DNA of 23,810 nucleotides from the NCBI GenBank assembly GCA_910588655.1, contig CAJUPJ010000047.1, forward strand, positions 1 through 23,810, written 5' to 3'. The stretch is from an uncultured Lachnospiraceae bacterium. Lineage in GTDB: Bacteria; Bacillota; Clostridia; Lachnospirales; Lachnospiraceae. Within the stretch, counting starts at the first letter, position 1. Every line of letters starts with the position of its first letter. Shown one piece after another: positions 14,448 through 21,810 of this stretch. The position numbers and the translations under genes were made by a program. The notes below the pieces were generated by a model. That model was not told where the DNA came from, made no database searches, and worked only from the letters and a program-made list of their open reading frames with translations.

Positions 14448-15383
14448 ATGGCTGGAAAGAATAAGGAGGATATTTACAGAAACCAGGCTGTTATTGTTTT
14501 TCTTGCTTTAACCTGCTGTGCACTATGGGGCAGCGCATTTCCATGTGTGAAAATTGGCTATGAAATGCTGGATATAAATGACACTGGCAGCCAGATACTT
14601 TTTGCTGGCTGCCGTTTCTTTCTTGCAGGGATTTTTGCACTGGTTATTTCTGGAATAATGCAGAAGGGATTTATTAAAATAAAGGCATCCTCTGTTCCGT
14701 ATATTGCAGGACAGGGTATTTTACAGACAACGCTGCAGTATATATTTTTTTATATAGGGATGGCAAATACGACAGGCTCTAAAGGTTCGGTAATAAATGC
14801 CTCAAACGCCTTTTTCTCAATTATAACAGCACATTTTTTCCTTAAAGATGAGAAAATAAATATTAGAAAAGTTGCAGGATGTATTACAGGTTTTGCAGGG
14901 GTAATTCTTGTAAATATAAAACCTGGCGGGTTTGGCATGGGTTTTTCATTCCAGGGTGAAGGCATGATTTTACTGTGTTCGGCTGCTTATGGCATAAGCT
15001 CAGTTACACTTAAAAAAATATCAGAACGGGAAAGCCCTGCTGCAATTACAGCATACCAGCTTTTACTGGGAGGTGCAGTCCTTCTGGTTACAGGGCTTTT
15101 GCTGGGAGGCAGGATAGAAGGGTTTACAGTAAAAGCAGCAGCACTTCTGGTATATATGGCATTGCTTTCTACAGTTGCTTTTAATATATGGGCAGAACTG
15201 CTTAAATATAATCCTGTAGGGAAAATTGCTGTTTATAGTTTTTCAATTCCTGTGTTTGGAGTTGCATTTTCTGCATTATTGTTAAATGAACATGCATTAT
15301 CATTACAGAACCTTGCAGCCCTTGTTTTAGTAAGCACAGGAATAGTAATAGTAAATTCACATAATGACAAATATTTGACATAA
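14448..15383 (+). CDS. EamA/DMT-family transporter
   Basis: The protein belongs to the drug/metabolite transporter superfamily, inner-membrane carriers for amino acids, sugars or other small metabolites. From ATG 14448 it has 311 residues with about ten hydrophobic segments in two EamA halves. The first half begins AVIVFLALTCCALWGSAFPCVKIGYEML, and the second contains GEGMILLCSAAYGISSVTLKKIS. The frame is open further upstream into the hydrolase gene, but 14448 (weak GCAGGA site) best fits the usual length and the start MAGKNKEDIYRNQ. An AAGGAGG at 14463-14469 lies inside the coding region with no usable start after it. The substrate is unknown. Confidence 0.88.
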   Translation: MAGKNKEDIYRNQAVIVFLALTCCALWGSAFPCVKIGYEMLDINDTGSQILFAGCRFFLAGIFALVISGIMQKGFIKIKASSVPYIAGQGILQTTLQYIFFYIGMANTTGSKGSVINASNAFFSIITAHFFLKDEKINIRKVAGCITGFAGVILVNIKPGGFGMGFSFQGEGMILLCSAAYGISSVTLKKISERESPAAITAYQLLLGGAVLLVTGLLLGGRIEGFTVKAAALLVYMALLSTVAFNIWAELLKYNPVGKIAVYSFSIPVFGVAFSALLLNEHALSLQNLAALVLVSTGIVIVNSHNDKYLT

Positions 15384-15402
15384 TGGAAAATTATACTATA
15401 AT
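15375..15402 (+). promoter_or_regulatory. SigA promoter for the LRR gene pair, inside the end of the transporter gene
   Basis: A perfect TTGACA (15375-15380) and a perfect TATAAT (15397-15402) are 16 bases apart. The -35 box ends within the transporter's stop region (15381-15383). The start would be near 15409, leaving a leader of about 92 bases before the first LRR gene. Confidence 0.75.
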
Positions 15403-15409
15403 ATATAGA

Positions 15410-15471
15410 ATGTATATGAAGATATATAAGTAAAAACTGCATATACATATTTATTTTTGTTATTATTTTTT
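15410..15471 (+). terminator. AT-rich hairpin and T tract in the LRR leader (terminator or attenuator)
   Basis: ATGTATATG (15410-15418) pairs perfectly with CATATACAT (15440-15448) across a 21-base loop, and a very T-rich run follows (TTTATTTTTG, then TTATTATTTTTTT). It could end transporter transcripts or attenuate the LRR transcript, whose predicted start is at the foot of the stem. The stem is weak (9 bp, few G-C pairs), so confidence is low. Confidence 0.35.
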
Positions 15472-15500
15472 TAAATTATTATTATGTGGGAGATATAATT

Positions 15501-16778
15501 ATGAACAGAATGGTTAAAGCATTAATCCTGGCTATTGTGCCAGCTTTTGCACTGTCTGCTGTACCATGCCATACAATAGCAGCAGGGAGAAATGCAAGTG
15601 ACGTAGCAAAGCTTAAGAAAGTGGTTAATGAACTGAATAGTAATGGTGCAAATTTTTCTACAAATGTAGAAACCGATTATGCATATACATGGGATAAGGA
15701 TGGCAGCCTGGAATCTATTGACTGGACAGGGCATGGAGTTAAAGGGGATGTTACAATTCCTTCTTTTAATAAACTAAAGACAATACAATTTAGTGTATAT
15801 GAAAGTTTACAAAGCCTGGTTGTAGAAGATAACAAGTCATTGGAAAATATTTTCTGTTATGGACAGGAAGACTATAATGATGAAAATGGATATGAAAATT
15901 ACCAGATAAATAAATTACAGATAAAAGGCTGTACTAATCTTAAATCTTTGAATGTTTCCTGTGCTGGTAAAATTGAAAATAGCAGCAATGGGCTTGATTT
16001 AAGCAAATATACTAACCTGGATGAGATTAATATATATTCATGCAATCTTGGAAGCATTGATGTATCGCATAACAGGAAATTAACCAGGTTAGATGTGAAG
16101 AATAGTAAAATTAAAGAACTGGATTTATCAAACAATAAGAAATTAGAAACATTGTGTCTGGATTTAAATGATATTTCAGTTCTTGATATAAGAAATAATC
16201 CTGATATCAGCTATATAAGTATACATAGTATGCCATGCACAGAAATTTACTTTACTACTTTGAAAAAACTGGAAAACCTCTGGTGTAGTAATACAAAGAT
16301 AAAGAAACTTGATTTAAGGGATGCTGTAAAACTTACATCGTTATACTGTCCAGATGGTATGCTGGAAGATGGAGGGCTGCTTCTTGGGAAAAAGCCGGAA
16401 TTAACACGTATTATCTGCCGGGGCAATAAAAACCTTAAAAGTCTTGATTTAAGCGGATGTACAGAATTAGAGAGGCTTAATTGCGGAAACTGTGGCCTTA
16501 CCCAGTTAGACCTTAGCCAAACAGTAAACTTGTCTTATTTATATTGCAGCAATAATAACCTTGAAGAATTGAATACTTCTGCCCTGCCTGGCTTAAAAAC
16601 ACTTAACTGCAGCAATAATAGACTGGTTTCATTAGATTTATCAAATAATAACAAATTAAGCAAACTTCTGTGTAAAGGCAATAAAATAACAGAACTGGAT
16701 TTAAGTAACTGTAGTAAACTTGTAAAAAAAGATGCAGATTATTTTACATTTGATGCAAAAACGGAAATTATACAGTAA
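15501..16778 (+). CDS. Secreted leucine-rich repeat protein 1, cysteine-ladder type
   Basis: The 425-residue protein has a Sec signal peptide (MNRMVKALILAIVPAFALSA and on, likely cleaved near residue 33 after TIAA). A non-repeat cap holds TYAYTWDKDGSLESIDW-like sequence. About eleven leucine-rich repeats of 21 residues follow, from about residue 175 to 410, with the pattern LxxLxCSNNxLxxLDLSxNxx. The last seven repeats each have Cys at the third position (LWC, LYC, IIC, LNC, LYC, LNC, LLC), like the 21-residue cysteine ladder of Listeria internalin J. No LPXTG, lipobox or membrane anchor is seen, so it is probably released or held non-covalently. GGGAG at 15488-15492 selects ATG 15501. It is a tandem paralogue of the next gene. 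Ligand unknown. Confidence 0.88.
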   Translation: MNRMVKALILAIVPAFALSAVPCHTIAAGRNASDVAKLKKVVNELNSNGANFSTNVETDYAYTWDKDGSLESIDWTGHGVKGDVTIPSFNKLKTIQFSVYESLQSLVVEDNKSLENIFCYGQEDYNDENGYENYQINKLQIKGCTNLKSLNVSCAGKIENSSNGLDLSKYTNLDEINIYSCNLGSIDVSHNRKLTRLDVKNSKIKELDLSNNKKLETLCLDLNDISVLDIRNNPDISYISIHSMPCTEIYFTTLKKLENLWCSNTKIKKLDLRDAVKLTSLYCPDGMLEDGGLLLGKKPELTRIICRGNKNLKSLDLSGCTELERLNCGNCGLTQLDLSQTVNLSYLYCSNNNLEELNTSALPGLKTLNCSNNRLVSLDLSNNNKLSKLLCKGNKITELDLSNCSKLVKKDADYFTFDAKTEIIQ

Positions 16779-16826
16779 ATCCAGGTGGATTTATAAACAG
16801 ATTTATTGGAAAGGGCGGGTAAATAT

Positions 16827-18209
16827 ATGAAAAGATTTAGTAATATAGTGGTTTTGGCAGTTATATGCTTGTTTATGCTTGTGCCAGGATATGCAAAAGC
16901 AGCAGGAAAGAACCAGTCAGATGTAGCAAAGCTTAAAAAAATTGTAAATGAACAAATAAAAAAAGGAGCAGATTTATCTGGTGATGTAGTATACGATACA
17001 AATTATACATGGGATAAAAATGGCAATTTAAAATCAATACGCTGGTCAGAACGTGGGCTTTCAGGCAGTATTGTAATTCCATCATTTACCAGGCTTAAAT
17101 CTATATGTATTGAAAGCAATGCAAAACTTAAAAAAGTAACTATAATGGATAATAAGTATTTAGAGGAACTTGACTGCCATGGTGGTGAATATGGCTGTGG
17201 TTACAGAAGGGTAGTAAAGTTAAAGAAACTTGTTATACATGGATGTAAAAATCTCCGTAATCTTTCTGCTGGGAATAATGGTAAAATAGAACTTGGTTTC
17301 AGTGCAGGTGATTTTAAAAAATTAAATAAGTTATATTTAGGAAACAGCAATCTTAAAGAAATAGATTTATCAAAAAACCAGGAACTTGCAGAACTGGATT
17401 TATCAGAAAACCAGCTTAGAAGAATAGATTTATCAAAAAACAGGAAATTAACATCTTTACGTTTAACAGGGAACAGGCTTGCTAAAATAAACTTATCTAA
17501 AAATAAAAAACTGGAAACAATTTTCCTGGGTGACAATAAACTTAAAGAAATTAATCTAAAGAATAATAAAAGTATTACGTTTCTTAATACAAGCAATAAC
17601 CCATGCAGAAAGATTAAATTTTCTTCAATAAAGAAATTATATGCATTGTATTGTAGTAATAATAAACTGGAAAAACTGGATTTAAGGAATAATACAAGAC
17701 TTTCACACCTGGAATGTGCTAATGGTGCTTTATCAGGCAAAGGGCTGGTGCTTGGCAGCAAGCCCGCAATGGAAAAACTGGACTGTAGTAATAACGGGTT
17801 GTCAGAAATTGATATAAGCGGCTGTCCAGAAATTATTACACTTAATTGTAATAATAATAAAATAACAAATCTGGATTTAACTGCAAATAGCAAGATTATA
17901 GATGTAAATTGCAGTAATAACCCGCTTGACGGGCTTAACCTGGATAATAAAAAGTATTTATATAATTTATCATGTAACAACTGCGGGCTGGCAAAGCTGG
18001 ATGTTTCCATGGTTAGCAGTCTTAGAAGCCTGGATTGCCGCAATAACCAGCTTAAAGAACTGGATTTAACGAAAAATCCAGAAATCAATGAACTTCATTG
18101 TGAAGGCAATAATATTGATAAACTTGATATAAGCCAATGCCCATATTTACAAAAAGCGCTTGTTAATGCTGATTTAGAATATGATGACGGAGTTATAATT
18201 AAGAATTAG
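16827..18209 (+). CDS. Secreted leucine-rich repeat protein 2, cysteine-ladder type
   Basis: This is a 460-residue paralogue of the preceding gene with the same plan: signal peptide (MKRFSNIVVLAVICLFMLVP, cleavage likely after AKA near residue 30), a cap with YTWDKNGNLKSIRW, then about fourteen 21-residue repeats from about residue 169 to 450. The first six or so repeats lack the cysteine (LDLSENQLRRIDLSKNRKLTS type). The last eight have it (LYC, LEC, LDC, LNC, VNC, LSC, LDC, LHC). One irregular 23-residue repeat (LECANGALSGKGLVLGSKPA) is at the same relative place as in paralogue 1, so duplication was followed by gain or loss of about three repeats. There is no anchor motif. ATG 16827 is favoured by a GGAAAGGG site. 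The gap from LRR1 is 48 bases with a small AAATCC/GGATTT hairpin at the stop, so one operon is likely. Confidence 0.88.
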   Translation: MKRFSNIVVLAVICLFMLVPGYAKAAGKNQSDVAKLKKIVNEQIKKGADLSGDVVYDTNYTWDKNGNLKSIRWSERGLSGSIVIPSFTRLKSICIESNAKLKKVTIMDNKYLEELDCHGGEYGCGYRRVVKLKKLVIHGCKNLRNLSAGNNGKIELGFSAGDFKKLNKLYLGNSNLKEIDLSKNQELAELDLSENQLRRIDLSKNRKLTSLRLTGNRLAKINLSKNKKLETIFLGDNKLKEINLKNNKSITFLNTSNNPCRKIKFSSIKKLYALYCSNNKLEKLDLRNNTRLSHLECANGALSGKGLVLGSKPAMEKLDCSNNGLSEIDISGCPEIITLNCNNNKITNLDLTANSKIIDVNCSNNPLDGLNLDNKKYLYNLSCNNCGLAKLDVSMVSSLRSLDCRNNQLKELDLTKNPEINELHCEGNNIDKLDISQCPYLQKALVNADLEYDDGVIIKN

Positions 18210-18229
18210 AATTTACCACAACAGACAGG

Positions 18230-18243
18230 CTGGCAGATGCCAG
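18230..18243 (+). other. Small perfect hairpin after the LRR2 gene
   Basis: CTGGCA (18230-18235) pairs with TGCCAG (18238-18243) around only two bases, so the real loop would be larger. The same CTGGCA/TGCCAG arms occur in hairpin 3 of the rpmD-rplO gap (7016-7031). No T run follows, so it is not counted as a terminator. Confidence 0.35.
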
Positions 18244-18261
18244 AAAATATGATATCAGACC

Positions 18262-18373
18262 AAAGATGAAAGAAATAGCCACCAACTACCACCAATAGTT
18301 GACGGCGTACCGCTTGTAGCGGTATAATTACTTAATTATCTTGAGGGTAGCCATTTCTATGGTTTCCCTTTCT
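18262..18373 (-). ncRNA. Candidate structured antisense small RNA
   Basis: On the - strand a consensus promoter (18409-18381) would start an RNA near 18373. The RNA can form a junction closed by a 12-bp stem (18357-18346 with 18283-18272). On the - strand every position pairs, using G-U pairs where the + strand would have A-C mismatches, so the fold is strand-specific. Inside are hairpins ATAATTA/TAATTAT (18339-18333 with 18330-18324), TACCGCT/AGCGGTA (18324-18318 with 18314-18308) and CAACTA/TAGTTG (18301-18296 with 18288-18283). The 3' side runs into U-rich sequence (UAUUUCUUUC), a possible terminator. No open reading frame fits. The layout recalls antitoxin RNAs of type I toxin-antitoxin loci, but no toxin frame was found; function unknown. 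Confidence 0.55.
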
Positions 18374-18375
18374 AT
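18345..18375 (+). terminator. Likely terminator of the LRR operon on the + strand
   Basis: GGGTAGCCAT (18345-18354) pairs with ATGGTTTCCC (18359-18368) over a TTCT loop, with one T-T mismatch and one G-U pair, followed by TTTCTATAT. The G-U pair exists only in + strand RNA. It would end LRR transcripts after a 3' untranslated region of about 150 bases that is antisense to the candidate small RNA. Confidence 0.55.
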
Positions 18376-18380
18376 ATATA

Positions 18381-18409
18381 AATATATCATGCCTGGCTTG
18401 AAAGTGCAA
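18381..18409 (-). promoter_or_regulatory. Promoter of the candidate antisense RNA
   Basis: Read on the - strand, TTGCAC (18409-18404) and TATATT (18386-18381) are 17 bases apart, and the -10 is preceded by TGA (an extended TGn element). The predicted start is about 18373. Confidence 0.65.
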
Positions 18410-18506
18410 GATATAAAAATTTTTGGTTTCCCCATTTTTTCAAATTATTTCTTTTGCTCTCCAAGAAAATTGCTATCTAGTAAAATAATAAGTAATGTCT
18501 TAAATA

Positions 18507-18530
18507 TATGACTTTAGTCATACTTATAAT
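18507..18530 (+). promoter_or_regulatory. Palindromic operator and -10 box of the ABC transporter operon
   Basis: TATGACT-TT-AGTCATA (18507-18522) is a perfect palindrome apart from its central TT. A perfect TATAAT lies at 18525-18530, but no recognisable -35 box is present 17 bases upstream (the position reads AAATAT). An activator-dependent promoter is therefore likely, and the LuxR-type regulator encoded at the end of the operon (22977-23609) is the natural candidate to bind. The leader is then about 90 bases, with a small GATAT/ATATC hairpin. Binding is inferred from position only. Confidence 0.5.
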
Positions 18531-18628
18531 CCTTCTTTTTTCACTTCCTTTATATACCATAAACCTGTTATTATTATTCCAGGATATAAAAATATCTGCT
18601 AAATATACAAAATGAAAGGGAGTTATTT

Positions 18629-19390
18629 ATGCCAGAGGTTATATTAAAAACAAAGGAATTAACGAAAAAATACCAGAGCAAGACAGTGGTTGACAGCCTG
18701 GATTTAGAAATAAGGAGAGGGGAAATATTTGGGCTTTTAGGACCAAACGGTGCAGGTAAAAGTACAACTATGAATATGATTTGTTCTATTACAAGGCCAA
18801 CAGCAGGAAGTATAGACCTGCTTGGTGTTAATCCATGGAAACATAAGAAAGAAGTTATACAAAGAATTGGCTATATCCCGCAGGAATTAGCAGTACATGG
18901 AAATTTAAAGGCATGGGAAAATGTGGAATTGTTTACTTCACTTTATGGAATTAAGGGAAAACAGTTAAAAGAAACAATAGATAAATCGCTTGAATATACA
19001 GGGCTTCTGGATAAAAGGAATGAATTTGCAAAGAATTTTTCTGGAGGAATGAAGAGGCGTTTAAATATAGCATGTGCAATAGGACATAACCCTGAAATTT
19101 TATTTTTTGATGAACCGACAGTAGGCATTGACCCGCAATCCAGGAATTTTATTCTTGAAAAGATAAAAGAGTCAAATAAGAATGGTGCAACAGTGGTTTA
19201 TACAAGCCATTATATGGAAGAGGTGGAGGCAATCTGTACCCGTATAGCTATTATGGACAATGGTAAAATTATTGCCTGTGGCACAAGTGAAGAATTAAAG
19301 AGGCTTGTAACAGATAATGATAAAGATATAACACTTGAAGAAGTATTTTTAACTTTAACGGGAAAGCAGTTAAGGGATTATACAGTATAA
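18629..19390 (+). CDS. ABC transporter ATP-binding protein
   Basis: This is the cytoplasmic ATPase of an ABC exporter, 253 residues. It has the Walker A GPNGAGKST (residues 38-46), Q-loop around GYIPQE, the signature NFSGGMKRR, Walker B ILFFDEPTVGIDP and the switch His in YTSHYMEE. The closest plan is the DrrA/CcmA-like group that pairs with ABC-2 permeases. AAAGGGAG at 18615-18622 serves ATG 18629. It is the first gene of a five-gene operon. The ATPase-permease-permease-kinase-regulator composition matches linearmycin-type LnrLMN with LnrJK in Bacillus, though there the kinase and regulator come first. The exported substrate (amphiphilic antimicrobial or lipid) is inference. Confidence 0.93.
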   Translation: MPEVILKTKELTKKYQSKTVVDSLDLEIRRGEIFGLLGPNGAGKSTTMNMICSITRPTAGSIDLLGVNPWKHKKEVIQRIGYIPQELAVHGNLKAWENVELFTSLYGIKGKQLKETIDKSLEYTGLLDKRNEFAKNFSGGMKRRLNIACAIGHNPEILFFDEPTVGIDPQSRNFILEKIKESNKNGATVVYTSHYMEEVEAICTRIAIMDNGKIIACGTSEELKRLVTDNDKDITLEEVFLTLTGKQLRDYTV

Positions 19391-19406
19391 CAGGAGGGAT
19401 TTTATA

Positions 19407-20501
19407 GTGTGGTACTTAATAAAGAATAATTTAAAATTAATGTTCCGTAATAAAATAATATTTGCAACTATGGTTTTCGGGCCGTTCTTTGTAGTTGGAA
19501 TTCTTTCAAGTGCATTTGAGGAGCTTATGAAGTCTTATGAGCCAGTGGAGGAGTTCCAGGCTGGATACCAGATTGAAAAAGGCAGTTTATGGGAGGGCAG
19601 TATAGAAACTATAAAAGAGGCAGGGAGAGAAGCAGGGATAAAATTATCAGAATATCCTGAAGGAGAACCAGAAGAATTAGTCCGCAACAATATTCTGGCT
19701 GGTTTTGTAAAGCTTGGTACAGATAAATATACAGTATATGAAAATGTAGATAATGAAACAGAGGGTGTGGCATTAGAGTATTTTTTCAGCCAGTGTTTAA
19801 AAGAGATTAGCAGCCAGGTTATTTATCAAGAAGCTCCCATAACTGCAAGTGGAACGTTAAAAGTCCCAGTGGAAGAAATTGATTATATGCCAGCAGTTAA
19901 TTCTAAAGATTATTATGGAATAATTGAAATTGTATATTTCAGCTGTATGGGCATTATTTGTATGGCAGGTGTGCTTGCAAGTGAAAAGAAAAACGGAATA
20001 GGTATAAAGTTCCAGATAACGGCTTTAACAGATTTACAGTTTTATACTGCCAAATGGCTGCCAGCGGTACTTGTTGTGGCGGCAGAAATGGGAATTTCTG
20101 CTGTCCTGTCAGCTGTTGTATATGGAATCCACTGGGGAAACCTGTTTATATCTGCATTGTTAATACTTCTGGTTATTATGGCGGGTATATCATATGGGCT
20201 TATGCTGTATTCTGTATCTGGAAATATGGCTGTTACAGTTATTATATTATTTTCATCAGTGTTTTTTATGGCATTTCTGGGAGGATGTTTTGAAACATAT
20301 ATGTACTCAGCCTTTTCAGAGGATTTGAAAAATATTTCACCAATTTACCATGCAAACAGGGCATTAGTAGAAAATTCGTGTATGGGGCACAGTGAATATA
20401 CTTTAAGCAGCATTTTATACCTGTTTGCAATAAGTGCCGCCTGTACATGTACCACCCTGCTGGCAGGATGGGCAGTAAAGAGAGGGAGGAAAAGAGGATG
20501 A
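19407..20501 (+). CDS. ABC-2 type permease, first subunit
   Basis: The 364-residue integral membrane protein has one N-terminal helix (about 17-38, FATMVFGPFFVVGILSS), a large outside domain of about 130 residues and then about five helices from residue 169 on (YYGIIEIVYFSCMGIICMAGV and following). This is the usual ABC-2 exporter plan. The start is GTG at 19407, behind CAGGAGGG (19391-19398), 16 bases after the ATPase stop. Its last four bases overlap the next start (ATGA). It should form a heterodimeric channel with the next protein. Confidence 0.88.
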   Translation: MWYLIKNNLKLMFRNKIIFATMVFGPFFVVGILSSAFEELMKSYEPVEEFQAGYQIEKGSLWEGSIETIKEAGREAGIKLSEYPEGEPEELVRNNILAGFVKLGTDKYTVYENVDNETEGVALEYFFSQCLKEISSQVIYQEAPITASGTLKVPVEEIDYMPAVNSKDYYGIIEIVYFSCMGIICMAGVLASEKKNGIGIKFQITALTDLQFYTAKWLPAVLVVAAEMGISAVLSAVVYGIHWGNLFISALLILLVIMAGISYGLMLYSVSGNMAVTVIILFSSVFFMAFLGGCFETYMYSAFSEDLKNISPIYHANRALVENSCMGHSEYTLSSILYLFAISAACTCTTLLAGWAVKRGRKRG

Positions 20502-21736
20502 GAAGTTTCTTCGCATTATTAAAAATAAATATAAAACTGCTTTTAAGGAATAAGGCGTTTATATTCTTTCTGTTAATTACACCTGTTATATCTGTTTTTA
20601 TACTTGGCTTAAAAACTGAAACAGCATCAGGGTATAAGAAAGAAGATATAAGGGAAAATATACAGGAATTAAAGGATAGCAGCCAGAAAGCAATTTATAA
20701 GGGAAATTCACTGGCACTGGCGTTTATTGTAAAGGTTTATGATGCATCAAAGTCAGGAATTTCAGAGCATGTTTTAAAAGAACTTGCATCAACGGGGATG
20801 TTTTGTGTATGCCGCCTGGATGCAACAGAAATGGCAGAAAAAGAAATAGAAGGGCAAATAAAAAAAGATGCGTTTAATGACAGGGCTGGTGCAATTTTAT
20901 ATTTAAAAAAGGATTTAACGGCTGTTACATATAAAGTATCAGATGATGAACGGCTTGATATATTTAATAATGCACTTTCTGGATATCTGGGGCAGGTTTA
21001 CAGCCTTTTAAATGCAGGAAACAGTGAAAAAGAAACATTAAAAATACTGGAAACAGTACAAAAGGAATTGCCTGCAAAGGAAACAAAAGTTATAAATGCA
21101 GGGGAGAAAAATGTACTGGATGAAGAACAGGCAGCTTCTAAATCGAAAATAGGATATTCATTTTCAATTATTACACTTGGGTTTTTATTCTGTGGTGTAT
21201 GTGTTGCATTTATTGTTATTGAAGAACAGGATAATAAGGTTTATACAAGGATAATGCTGTCAGGTACTGGCAGGTTAAATTACCTTGCTGCTAAAACTGC
21301 TATGGCAGTTATAATTTCACTGCTCCAGACAGGTGTTCTGGGAGTGTGCCTTTTTGTAACAGGGAACAATAATTTTGGAATAAACAGGCTGCCATTTCTT
21401 GCAATTATATTTATGCTTGGGCTGGTTTTTTGTATAATAAGCCTGTGTACAGGCATACTTGCTGGTGATGTAATGAGTGCCAATTATCTGGTATTTACAA
21501 TATGGTCTTGTTCAGCACTTCTGGCAGGTTTATATTTCCCGCTTGATAATACATCTGGGTTTTTAAAAGCCGTTTCATTCCTTATGCCGCAGAAATGGTT
21601 TATGGAAGCGGCGGAAATGCTGTTAATTGGTGACAAGGGGGCATATTCTATGTTATTATGTGTAACAGCAGCATACCTTATTGTAATTTTAAGCTTTGGA
21701 GGTGCAGGGCTTAAAATAAAACAGCAGGAAAGCTGA
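20498..21736 (+). CDS. ABC-2 type permease, second subunit
   Basis: The 412-residue membrane protein has a similar layout to its neighbour: first helix at about 18-38 (AFIFFLLITPVISVFILGL), an outside domain of about 175 residues rich in charged residues, then a helix at about 217-240 (GYSFSIITLGFLFCGVCVAFIV) and four further helices. ATG 20498 overlaps the stop of the first permease (ATGA), with GGGAGGA upstream, so translation is coupled. An upstream in-frame ATG at 20447 lies inside the previous gene without a good ribosome binding site and is rejected. Confidence 0.88.
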   Translation: MRSFFALLKINIKLLLRNKAFIFFLLITPVISVFILGLKTETASGYKKEDIRENIQELKDSSQKAIYKGNSLALAFIVKVYDASKSGISEHVLKELASTGMFCVCRLDATEMAEKEIEGQIKKDAFNDRAGAILYLKKDLTAVTYKVSDDERLDIFNNALSGYLGQVYSLLNAGNSEKETLKILETVQKELPAKETKVINAGEKNVLDEEQAASKSKIGYSFSIITLGFLFCGVCVAFIVIEEQDNKVYTRIMLSGTGRLNYLAAKTAMAVIISLLQTGVLGVCLFVTGNNNFGINRLPFLAIIFMLGLVFCIISLCTGILAGDVMSANYLVFTIWSCSALLAGLYFPLDNTSGFLKAVSFLMPQKWFMEAAEMLLIGDKGAYSMLLCVTAAYLIVILSFGGAGLKIKQQES

Positions 21737-21745
21737 AATCCGGTA

Positions 21746-21776
21746 CAGGCATGTCTGGTAATATTATAAATGCCTG
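21746..21776 (+). other. Hairpin between permease and kinase genes
   Basis: CAGGCAT (21746-21752) pairs with ATGCCTG (21770-21776) over a 17-base loop in the 74-base gap. There is no T run, so readthrough to the kinase is expected. It might lower expression of the two-component genes or protect the upstream mRNA. Confidence 0.35.
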
Positions 21777-21810
21777 GCAAGGTTATAATTAAGAAAGATG
21801 GTGTATATCT

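Noticed and set aside
17201..18088. 295-codon frame on the - strand opposite LRR2
   Set aside because: It is a shadow of the repeated, Leu/Asn-rich LRR coding sequence, which is open on the other strand by composition. The + strand protein has a signal peptide and clear repeats.
18224..18296. Short toxin-like frame ahead of the antisense RNA
   Set aside because: All three + strand frames are broken by stops or lack a start. The longest from ATG is MISDQR, so no hydrophobic toxin peptide is encoded here.
18262..18373. Known riboswitch class (c-di-GMP, TPP, SAM) for the structured region
   Set aside because: I found none of the conserved core motifs of these classes, and the fold is better on the strand leading away from the downstream operon.
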